NCBI GenBank assembly: GCA_022641835.1
Contig: CP048719.1
Span: 434,001 to 498,000, forward strand
Direction: 5' to 3'
DNA length: 64,000 nucleotides
DNA from: Petasospora fabianii
Lineage: Eukaryota; Ascomycota; Saccharomycetes; Phaffomycetales; Wickerhamomycetaceae
A program made the translations under genes and the position numbers. Each line of letters opens with the position of its first letter. Position 1 is the first letter of the stretch. Shown here in pieces: positions 41,144 to 49,367 of this stretch. Under the pieces are notes generated by a model. It did no database searches. It saw only the letters and a program-made list of their open reading frames with translations, and was not told the DNA's origin.

Positions 41144-42622
41144 ATGTTCAGAAATACTAAGAGAAGAACGGCGGGTCGTAAGAACTTCGAGGCTCCTGTG
41201 TTCTCCCACGGCACCTTGGACTCTTACTTGAACAACGTCTATCATGGATCAAAGCTTACATTTTACACACTTCCACCTGCTGGTGAGATTACACTTGACG
41301 AATTCGAGACTTGGGCCATTGACCGTATCAAGATTCTCAATGAGATTGAGTCCTGTTCAGTAAGAAACAAAGGTTACAAAGAGATCGAATCTATTGTACA
41401 ACCTATGATTCAGTCCACGCTCCCACTTAACGCCACCAACCCAGAGAAGCTCAACAAAGAGAGACAGAAGGACTATTATTCTCATTTCATCCTCAGACTC
41501 TGCTTTTCCAGATCCAAAGAACTCAGAGAAAAATTCCTCAAAAATGAGACCATCCTCTTTAAGATCCGTTACAATGCACTCACATCATCCGAGCAACAAC
41601 AATTTGTCAAGAGTTTGGATATGCCATGGGAGTTCACCACGGAAGAGGAGAAGTCAGCTCTCTCACAGAAGCTTTACGCGTCCATTTCTTCATCCCTAAT
41701 TTATCTTCTGAACCTTACCGATGAACAACAAAGAAGAGCCTACTTTGCCCAAGAAGAGTTTATCAAGATTCCATTCGAGTACGTTGCCGATCTTCTCCCA
41801 TCCCGTTCTGTATTCTTGTCCAAAGGTACTGCATACCTTCCAAAGTTCCAACAACTTCAACTGTTACTTAACGAGTACAACCAAAAGCTCTCCACGGCAC
41901 TCATTTCCACATCTCATGCATTCCCATCACTCGATGAAGACGACAGAATTCTTCCTATTCTTACACATCTCTCTTCTGGTGCCCTCCTTAACCTCAACGA
42001 CAACGAATACGGCCTTTCTGAGAACGCTTCCGACATCAACGCTGTCTCCGTTGCAAGCAAGGAGATTGTGTCCCAATTCCCTCTCTGTGGTCAGCACCTC
42101 ATGGCTACGCTTCAGACCAATCACCACTTGAAGTACAACGGTCGTCAGCAATTCACACTTTTCTTGAAAGGTGTTGGGCTCTCTCTTGAAGATGCCCTCA
42201 CTTTCTGGGCCAACGAGTTCACGAAGAGCATGGGTCTCGACAAATTCAACAAGGAGTACAAGTACAACATTCGTCACGCCTACGGTATGGAGGGTGGTCG
42301 TATAAACTACAAGCCTTGGGATTGTCGTACAATTTTGTCCAAACCTAGACCATCTAAGAGTGACTCCCACGGTTGTCCATACAGGGACTTCTCCGCTGAT
42401 GCACTCGCCACCAGCTTAAAGGGTATGGGTCTCGATGACAGGGATGTTCAGCAAGTCTTAGATATGAGTGGTAAGGGTGAGTACACTAATGCTTGTACCA
42501 AGGTCTTGGAGACCAAGATCGGTGGCGGTTTGAATGAGCACGTTGTTCATCCAAACTTATACTTTGACAGAATGAGGGCCCACACGAAACAGAAGCAGCA
42601 ACAGGTTGCCGCTGATGCCTAA
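41144..42622 (+). CDS. PRI2: DNA primase large subunit Pri2
   Basis: A 492-residue Fe-S subunit of DNA polymerase alpha-primase that helps make RNA primers. The start MFRNTKRRTAGRKNFEAPVF resembles the beginning of S. cerevisiae Pri2, so the ATG at 41144 was preferred over upstream ATGs at 40862 and 40929. Conserved segments include EITLDEFETWAIDRIKILNE, KDYYSHFILRLCFSRSKELR, FIKIPFEYVADLLPSRSVFL and INYKPWDCRTILSKPRPSKS. The four [4Fe-4S] ligands are Cys315, Cys394, Cys411 and Cys451, spaced almost as in S. cerevisiae (336, 417, 434, 474). An MBF-type site lies upstream. Confidence 0.97.
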   Translation: MFRNTKRRTAGRKNFEAPVFSHGTLDSYLNNVYHGSKLTFYTLPPAGEITLDEFETWAIDRIKILNEIESCSVRNKGYKEIESIVQPMIQSTLPLNATNPEKLNKERQKDYYSHFILRLCFSRSKELREKFLKNETILFKIRYNALTSSEQQQFVKSLDMPWEFTTEEEKSALSQKLYASISSSLIYLLNLTDEQQRRAYFAQEEFIKIPFEYVADLLPSRSVFLSKGTAYLPKFQQLQLLLNEYNQKLSTALISTSHAFPSLDEDDRILPILTHLSSGALLNLNDNEYGLSENASDINAVSVASKEIVSQFPLCGQHLMATLQTNHHLKYNGRQQFTLFLKGVGLSLEDALTFWANEFTKSMGLDKFNKEYKYNIRHAYGMEGGRINYKPWDCRTILSKPRPSKSDSHGCPYRDFSADALATSLKGMGLDDRDVQQVLDMSGKGEYTNACTKVLETKIGGGLNEHVVHPNLYFDRMRAHTKQKQQQVAADA

Positions 42623-42828
42623 ATTTTTGATTCCACTTTAATATGTGTATACTAGAATTATTTATGGGTGTTACTGAAAAGATACAGATGCTTGGTAGCT
42701 GCGGGTCATTCTTTATAAAGTCGTCATTTCATGAGGTAGTTATGTACATGCGTGGGAGACACCAACCATTCGTAGTCACTTTTAACGAGTCCCATTTTGT
42801 TTGTGATTTTAAAGCACTTCACTTGGCT

Positions 42829-43212
42829 TCACTTCTTCTCCTTGTCTTCTGGAACACCACCATTTTCAAACGGAGCGTCCTCTCTTGCCTCCTCAAGCAT
42901 AGGAAGGATACCCTGCTTAGCAAGTGCTAACTATTTGTCATATGTTAGTACTGTTGATTCTTAAACCCACTGAATTCTTATCAACTTACATCAACACAAG
43001 CCTTGTAGTCGTACCAAAGGTCCTCGCACTCGTTATGGAGGGACTTTCCCTTCAAAAACTCTGTGAACATTGTTAGTATTCATCCCTAACGTCGCATCAA
43101 GAGACAAGCATGACCACTTACTCTCGGAGTACCAGTTGTTGAAGCAATCATCGTACTCCTTTTTGGCTTCAGTACACTCAGGAGCCAGACTTGAAGACAT
43201 AGCGTTTCCCAT
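42829..43212 (-). CDS. MDM35: Twin CX9C protein Mdm35, two introns
   Basis: An intermembrane-space chaperone that carries Ups1/Ups2 lipid-transfer proteins (TRIAP1 in animals). Exons are 43212-43122, 43060-42990 and 42930-42829, for 87 residues. The introns are 61 and 59 bp, both with GTAAGT donors and TACTAAC branch sites. The joined protein reads MGNAMSSSLAPECTEAKK and EYDDCFNNWYSEKFLKGKS, and carries two CX9C motifs: Cys13-Cys23 and Cys42-Cys52. The end LAKQGILPMLEEAREDAPFE matches Mdm35. No frame longer than about 70 codons exists without splicing. It is convergent with PRI2. Confidence 0.95.
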
Positions 43213-43436
43213 AACGGTATAACAGTGAGATGTTTTGCGTTGAGGCAATAACGGAAATTGGACTATATATCTCTGTAGTTACCTCCGAGGCCGAATTTTT
43301 TCGGCGATCCGGGCTGAGTGCCCCGTCCCAAAAAGTTTAGCGCTACTGAAATCTTCTGCTACTACTACCCCAGTTTTAAACTGTAAAAGGCCATGTTATC
43401 GATTCATTAGGCATTATCCAAGAGTCACCATTGGGT

Positions 43437-44993
43437 CTACTCATCACTCCAGTCTTCACCTTTATTGGCATCAGGCGGTTGATCCAAGAACTCGTCGAAT
43501 CCATCCTCTAACGGCTTTCCGTCACCTTTTCCACTCCTGTCTTCTTTCTCTTTTACCTTAGCATCATCTCTAATCGTACTCGTAGCATCATGATAGATCA
43601 CATCATTAGTGGAGTCATCAATCCCACTCACATTGTGCAGTAGATCCTTGACAATGTTATGTGCGGCCTCTCTTGCAGGTGTCTTCCTCATGTTCTGTGC
43701 ATTCGTGGCAGTTGCGAAATGCAATGTTACAGGTGGAGACATACTGGGACCTTCTTCAGAGTCATCGACACCAAGCGTCGTAGCAGTGGCAATGTCCTTG
43801 CGGTTGTCTGCATCTGTACTTGGCTCGAAATTTTGAGAATAACGATTAGCAACGCGGGAGACCTGTCCTGGGGTACGGAGAAGGTTTCCTCCAGCTCCAT
43901 AACGTGGAGTGTTGGGGAACCGTTGTGTGAGGTTTTCATCGTTAGGATCCGATGTGGTTGGTTGAATTTCAGTCTGTTTCCTGAGTGGTGATGGGTTATT
44001 TTGCTTGATGGGACTAAATTGTACATCGGACATCAACTTTGGAGTTTCAATCTCAAATGGCGAAGAGTCAAATTTTTGGGCAATCATGGATTTTCTCTTC
44101 TTACTAGCTGGTTTCTTTGGCGTGAGTGAGTTCACTGCGGGCTCGTGGGCATGTTTTTTGCGCGGTGAAACTTGAACTTTATAATTGGTGTCTCCGTTGT
44201 GATGCATCACATAGTGTCTCGAATCTGTATCTGTGTTGGCACGAAGAAGAGTCGGTGTTGTCTGGTTGACATCGGTTCCATTGTTTGTGTTTGATAAATT
44301 TGCACTGACTGGGATAGGTGGTAGGATACTATCGGTGGTGTCAAATCCAACATTGTTATTGGCAACATTTGGCATGATTGGGTTCTCACGCTGACCATCT
44401 GGTCGAGTATCATTCTGTTTCCCATGAGCGGCGTCATCAGCATTAGTGTTCAAGTCACGTAAATGTTCCGCATATCTCAGTTGGAACTCGTGTGTTGTAT
44501 GATTTGTGCTCTCCATGAGAGCGTCATGATTTGTAGTTCCTGCGGTACCAACTTTCACTGGACTCATTTGTTCATTAGAGTCACCCATGGAGATGTCAGC
44601 ATCCCTGAACTCATTTTGACGAGCTCTTTCACTAGAATTTATTGATTGCTCCTCAGCAAGTTCGGTTTGAACAGCCTCTTCATATCCACGTAACTCCACA
44701 TTGGCACTTGTCTCTAGGAAAGTCTTCCAGAAATTGACACCGCTCCACACTTTTTTGGATTCCTGATGGTATCTTTTCACAATCGGTATGAGCTTATCAT
44801 TGATGATCTTATGTGACTGGGCGAACGACTTATCAATACCTTGTAAGACTAAAGTGATTTCCTGTTCAAGACGCTCCAGCTCAATAGCCTGTGCAGATGC
44901 TTGTGAGAGTGATGCATTGTTCAACGAAGACGTGAAGACGGATTTACGCCTGTTCCCCTGTGATCCCGATGTGACTGAATACTTCTGGGCCAT
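43437..44993 (-). CDS. ASK1: DASH complex subunit Ask1
   Basis: A 518-residue kinetochore protein of the DASH/Dam1 ring that couples chromosomes to spindle microtubules. The conserved N-terminal region (about 35-110) reads LERLEQEITLVLQGIDKSFA, QSHKIINDKLIPIVKRYHQE and SGVNFWKTFLETSANVELRG, the Ask1 family signature. The rest is polar, with many Ser-Pro and Thr-Pro sites, fitting the Cdk1 control known for Ask1. The ATG at 44993 was chosen because the frame upstream has no ATG. The protein is longer than the S. cerevisiae one (292), mainly in the unstructured part. An ACGCGT lies 92 bp upstream (45085-45090). Confidence 0.92.
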   Translation of the reverse strand: MAQKYSVTSGSQGNRRKSVFTSSLNNASLSQASAQAIELERLEQEITLVLQGIDKSFAQSHKIINDKLIPIVKRYHQESKKVWSGVNFWKTFLETSANVELRGYEEAVQTELAEEQSINSSERARQNEFRDADISMGDSNEQMSPVKVGTAGTTNHDALMESTNHTTHEFQLRYAEHLRDLNTNADDAAHGKQNDTRPDGQRENPIMPNVANNNVGFDTTDSILPPIPVSANLSNTNNGTDVNQTTPTLLRANTDTDSRHYVMHHNGDTNYKVQVSPRKKHAHEPAVNSLTPKKPASKKRKSMIAQKFDSSPFEIETPKLMSDVQFSPIKQNNPSPLRKQTEIQPTTSDPNDENLTQRFPNTPRYGAGGNLLRTPGQVSRVANRYSQNFEPSTDADNRKDIATATTLGVDDSEEGPSMSPPVTLHFATATNAQNMRKTPAREAAHNIVKDLLHNVSGIDDSTNDVIYHDATSTIRDDAKVKEKEDRSGKGDGKPLEDGFDEFLDQPPDANKGEDWSDE

Positions 44994-45752
44994 GTTAGAT
45001 GATATATATATTTGATGGATCCCAATGTCTTTGGCACCCGAAAGGCTTATTTGCAACCCTCCATTACCAAAACAAAAATTGTTTACGCGTCATGTTGTGG
45101 AGCAGCGAACGCGCGCGACTGATGGAGATCCGAGGGGAGGGAGAAAGACGAAAGACCCTCGGATTTAATAAATCGGATTTCGGCTTTCGGCTTAGGCGGG
45201 TCCGAAGAAATATTAAGAAAACGAGTCTTGGCTATTGAAGCATACAGATCTTTTTAGTCACACGACTAGTGCGCAACAAATGCAAGCGGAGTTGTTTCTT
45301 AAGAAGCTATATAGCAATGAGGCAAGATGTGAGCCAAATATCAAGACCCCACCCTTAAAGATCCGAATCTTCCGTCTTGGTGCTTTCGAAATTCAGGTCT
45401 TACACGATGACGTAGGGCATCAACCGTTGACAGCAATCGCCCGTAATGCCGGCTGTGCATGCGTTTCAAAACTACCAGCGAGAGGCACAGCAAACGTACG
45501 TACGTACGGTAAGTACGTTCGTTTCATGAGTTTAAAATCTTTGCACCTCGCTCTGTTTACCGTCATATGTATAAACATCACGTATTAGTACTAGTACTTG
45601 CTAATTGAGGATACACATCCAGTACCTGTGTTCCCTGTCCGAGAGAGCAAGTCCTCCATCGCTTGCAAATATCACTTCCCCGTCTCTGCCTGAGCGACTC
45701 CATCTCTCTCTAACAACGGAGAAACTTCATAATACACGCACCACAACACACG
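44994..45752. promoter_or_regulatory. Divergent promoter ASK1/SFK1
   Basis: A 759-bp region with ACGCGT (45085-45090) near ASK1 and a short (ACGT)n repeat at 45494-45508. Frames here start without ATG and show no family likeness. Confidence 0.4.
45494..45508. repeat. (ACGT)n tetranucleotide repeat
   Basis: ACGTACGTACGTACG, nearly four units of a self-complementary tetranucleotide. It lies about 245 bp upstream of SFK1. Confidence 0.85.
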
Positions 45753-46727
45753 ATGTTTGGTATCAAAAACCTATACTTCCTCATACCCATCATCGGAATG
45801 ATCCCATGGACGGGTATGTTGATCACAATGCTCATCTGTTGGGGTGTTCAGGGCCATCCAATCTATGCATTCATTGGTAGAAAGCAAAGTCCAGTGTACA
45901 TCTCACACATTGGAGCTACAAATCTCCAACCACTTTTCATCTCTGCATCAGGATGGCAAGGCTTATTTTACCTTCTCACAATTCTCACTGAGTACCTTCT
46001 CAGGAAACAGGGTAAGCTCCAGTATTGGTTCAAGAAGAGTGAGCGTAACGCCCTCTTCACTGCTGTCGTCCTTGGTGGTATCGGTCAACTTGGTGTCCTC
46101 CTCTGTTCATGCTTCAACATCAAAAAGTTCAGAAGAGCACATTCTGTCTTCCTCGGGATCTTCATTGTTGGTGTCTTCTTCTCCTTGGTTGCCATCTTGG
46201 TTCAGTACTACCTGATGGGTAAGCACTATCAAAAAATCCACGTTTCTCATAAGTACTGGAATAAGTTTATGGTTTCCTTCTGGCTCAAACTTCTCTGGAC
46301 CGTTGTCGCTGCTGCACTTGCCTGTGCTTTTGAAGGTGTGAGTAGTGACTCTTTAAGTGGTCGCTTTGAATGGACTTTGGCATTCTGGTACACTTTCCTA
46401 TGGTTCATCTTTGCTTGGGATCTCTTCCCTGCTGCTAAGAACCATCACAAGAACCAACCATACATCCATGATTGGTCCAAATACGGATACTACCTGTATG
46501 AGAAAAACTTTGGAAGCTCAGATGGCAATGAAAAGAGGGCATCGAGCCCCGTGTTGTCACAAGAGAGACAAGACACCCTTGTCGATCACAATGGTGAGCA
46601 GGGTGCAATCCCTACTAACAGAGAGTTCAATGACGAGGAGTTGGAGCAGTATCCTGTCACAAGTGACAGGGAAACGTATCCTATTCCACATGGACAGAAT
46701 GTTCCAGTTTATAATAGAGTGGAGTAA
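45753..46727 (+). CDS. SFK1: Plasma membrane protein Sfk1 (TMEM150/FRAG1-DRAM type)
   Basis: A 324-residue protein with about six membrane spans. Sfk1 assists the Stt4 PI4-kinase at the plasma membrane and affects lipid asymmetry. Spans are seen around YFLIPIIGMIPWTGMLITML, FISASGWQGLFYLLTILTEY, NALFTAVVLGGIGQLGVLLC, VFLGIFIVGVFFSLVAILVQ, WLKLLWTVVAAALACAFEGV and LAFWYTFLWFIFAWDLFPAA. The SHIGATNLQPLFIS segment and EWTLAFWYTFLWF are typical of the family. The C-terminal tail is cytosolic, polar and acidic. No intron. Confidence 0.88.
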   Translation: MFGIKNLYFLIPIIGMIPWTGMLITMLICWGVQGHPIYAFIGRKQSPVYISHIGATNLQPLFISASGWQGLFYLLTILTEYLLRKQGKLQYWFKKSERNALFTAVVLGGIGQLGVLLCSCFNIKKFRRAHSVFLGIFIVGVFFSLVAILVQYYLMGKHYQKIHVSHKYWNKFMVSFWLKLLWTVVAAALACAFEGVSSDSLSGRFEWTLAFWYTFLWFIFAWDLFPAAKNHHKNQPYIHDWSKYGYYLYEKNFGSSDGNEKRASSPVLSQERQDTLVDHNGEQGAIPTNREFNDEELEQYPVTSDRETYPIPHGQNVPVYNRVE

Positions 46728-46872
46728 GCCACTGGTGCTTCCTCTCCGCCCTCGTTTGCATTTTCACATTCGTCCAAATTAATCAATGACAGCTGAGTTT
46801 ATTAACTTTGTATCACAAATCCGCTCTATATAACGGTACATTCAGAACAAATGTACTAACCTATGACATGTT

Positions 46873-48669
46873 TCAGTCGAAAAAACTTATCCAATTACTA
46901 ATGTCGGCACCTTCTTGAAGCTCTTCTTCTTCTATTTTCGTTACCCAACAATGTCGGGTGAGACAAGAACTTGTCGGTTGGATTTCTGTAGTTTGAATAG
47001 AAGGCACAAAGCTGTCTGTTTTGGGACTTGTACTACTAACAATATCATGGAGATCCCAGGCTGGGTTGTGTCCCATGAACCTTTCGAAACCATCGAGCTC
47101 ATCATAGGAGATAAAGTCACCATTCAAAGGGGTAACTGGGAGATCATTATTAGGTTGGCTCAAATCAGGGCTAGGTTCACAAGTTTCGTCAACAATGGCT
47201 TGAATAGGGTTTTCCTCATACTGCTTTTCGACTGGAAGGCTTTTACAAGTGTCTCCCATTACGAAGAGAGGATCTGGATCGTTGGCCTCAAAAAGTGCTT
47301 CTCTTGACGATTCATCCTCATCATCCTCGTCAATAGCGAGAGGGTGTTTCTCTTGCTCTCCAAATTCAGGACCATAAACTGAGCTTAAAACATCATTCAT
47401 GCTGCTGCGGAAACGGTCTGCATCAGCTTGAGTCACCCCGGTCTGATACCCAAGGCTCTCAGAGTCACCCACAAGCTGGTGAACGTCATGAACAGGGGAG
47501 CTGTAATCTGTCTGTAGTAGATCAATTACTTCCTCTGGAAATTCAAAGTCCCCACCTTGTGGTGTATTTCCTAGAACTGGAGAGATGATTCTGTTGGTTC
47601 CCTCAACAGGTTCCATAGTAAGTGATTGTTCAGCAGCAGACACACGTTCGCCTTTCCCTGTATTCGAGAGACGTCGGAAACTCTCAGGCAGAGAACAATT
47701 TACCGGCCTGAACTGCTGCTGCTGCTGCTTCTGCTTCCGAGGAATATGCTGAATCCTCTCTGTTGTCTGTTGTGGTGGGAATGTAGAGTGTGTACGAATA
47801 GCAGCCTTGTGCAGGCGTGTCAAACCTCTCTCCGCTCTTCGCTTTGTAGCCCCATTCTTCTGCTCTGTGATCTTTCCTAAAACTTCACTGTAACCTGCGT
47901 ACCATTCACGCTGTGGAGCGAGGATCTTGGCCTGTTCTTCATCGAGGATGATGACCTTCTTCATTGCAGCGGCACGAGATTTCGTACCAGACCTCTTGGC
48001 CTCCTCTTTGAGACGCTTGGCCTCTTCATTCTTTGCTCTCTCTCTGTGCAGGAAGACATTGACATCAATTCCCCACTCCTTGCTCAGTGTCACGGCGAAG
48101 ATGTCCACGAGAGTGGCTTTGGTGTCTGCATCGAATATGGCCTCGATTGAACTTTCAGGACCCTTGTACTGTTTGGCAACAATCTCAGACATTCTGTAGA
48201 TTTTGCGGTCCATCTCAAGGGAAAGAAAGTTCACAACGTCAAAGACCCTTCCAGGTGGAAGGAACCTTTGGAGAGGCGTGTACCATGGTTTGAGAGGAAC
48301 ATACTGATCAGCGATGACAATGGTGCGCTCCTTATTGCGCGTACCTTGGAGTTTCAAAGGTGGTATTGCAAAATTAATCTTGAAATCCGGGTCAACCATG
48401 TTGAATATGAGAAAGTGATGCTCTGTGTGACTTGTCTGGCCTCTGTCTCTGATGAAGAACAGGTTTCTCCAATAATGCGTACAGTCCCTAGATCTATGGC
48501 CCTGGATGCATGTTGCACAGCAGAACTTGAACATTCTGTAACCAAGTGTGGCTGCGTATTCTTTCTTCTCGAATCCTGCTTTTGGATCATCAGGTCTCCA
48601 GATGTTGTAATCTTCAAGGTCAAGCTCCCCATTGTGGGTAATCTCCATAGGAAGATATTGAACAATCAT
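46873..48669 (-). CDS. Copper-fist-like protein with internal, altered domain
   Basis: A 598-residue protein starting at the ATG at 48669 (the frame is open to 48735, but begins with GTG). Its most telling part is FKFCCATCIQGHRSRDCTHY with Cys51-x2-Cys54-x8-Cys63-x-His65, exactly the zinc-ligand spacing of the copper fist, and the CIxGHR core. It follows with NLFFIRDRGQTSH where copper fists have a K-G-R-P minor-groove motif. In Ace1, Mac1 and Haa1 the domain sits at the extreme N-terminus; here about 40 residues precede it. After it come FLIFNMVDPDFKINFAIPP and IVIADQYVPLKPWYTPLQRF, then a Lys/Arg-rich coil, a poly-Gln run (KQKQQQQQF) and an acidic tail (DEDDEDE). It may be a transcription regulator that has lost copper sensing. 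The C-terminus does not show the usual Cys clusters. Confidence 0.6.
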   Translation of the reverse strand: MIVQYLPMEITHNGELDLEDYNIWRPDDPKAGFEKKEYAATLGYRMFKFCCATCIQGHRSRDCTHYWRNLFFIRDRGQTSHTEHHFLIFNMVDPDFKINFAIPPLKLQGTRNKERTIVIADQYVPLKPWYTPLQRFLPPGRVFDVVNFLSLEMDRKIYRMSEIVAKQYKGPESSIEAIFDADTKATLVDIFAVTLSKEWGIDVNVFLHRERAKNEEAKRLKEEAKRSGTKSRAAAMKKVIILDEEQAKILAPQREWYAGYSEVLGKITEQKNGATKRRAERGLTRLHKAAIRTHSTFPPQQTTERIQHIPRKQKQQQQQFRPVNCSLPESFRRLSNTGKGERVSAAEQSLTMEPVEGTNRIISPVLGNTPQGGDFEFPEEVIDLLQTDYSSPVHDVHQLVGDSESLGYQTGVTQADADRFRSSMNDVLSSVYGPEFGEQEKHPLAIDEDDEDESSREALFEANDPDPLFVMGDTCKSLPVEKQYEENPIQAIVDETCEPSPDLSQPNNDLPVTPLNGDFISYDELDGFERFMGHNPAWDLHDIVSSTSPKTDSFVPSIQTTEIQPTSSCLTRHCWVTKIEEEELQEGADISNWISFFD

Positions 48670-49367
48670 ATTTTTTGCCTTAGTAGTGTGTAGTGGGTGT
48701 TCGGCTATGGCCTCTTGAGATGTTGGTCTTTGCACTCATGAAGCGTTACAGTAGACGAGCTAAAGCTTTATCCGTAGGCTTTTTTATATTCCTGGATAAT
48801 GGGTTTCTGTCCAGCCCTTGAGCGTTTTGGAGTCCAGCCATTATCTGTCACATCGTCATCCCCAGATTTTCTGGTCAGAGCGGACATCGGCTCAACTTCG
48901 CCATGAATATCTTTGTGGCCCTTCAACGACCAAAAAATTGTTGCCATTGAGATTAACTTACTAATAACTTAGTGATTAGCTTCTCATGAAAGGAGGTTAA
49001 GGGCCGTCTAATGCTCGATTAAGGCAGAAACAGAGGCATCATGCCAGCGATCATGCGCGATTTCTGTCTACTGGGTGATCAGTCAAACACCATCACAGCC
49101 TGCCAAAGGTACGTCAATATGTTCTGAGTGGTCAGCTTAATGAAAGTTTCTGGATCAAATAGGATGAATTTAAACTACCCAACACTTTGAAGTGCGCCCG
49201 TAGCGAAGAAAGTTAATGGAATGAAGTACTGCATCTCCGTCTGCTAATCGCACATCCGTACATCTCGACAACCAAAACGGTAATCGTGATGGAAGCCGGA
49301 CGAGAAGTGCTGAACTTCAAAAACGCAAGGCAAATTCCTTAACACTGACAGCTTTCTGGCTTCTCTC
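48670..49367. promoter_or_regulatory. Divergent promoter, copper-fist-like / MED5
   Basis: A 698-bp region between divergent starts with no recognisable gene, RNA or repeat. Confidence 0.3.

Noticed and set aside
45235-45588. 117-codon frame between ASK1 and SFK1
   Set aside because: It starts with TTG, crosses the ACGT repeat and shows no recognisable composition or motif.
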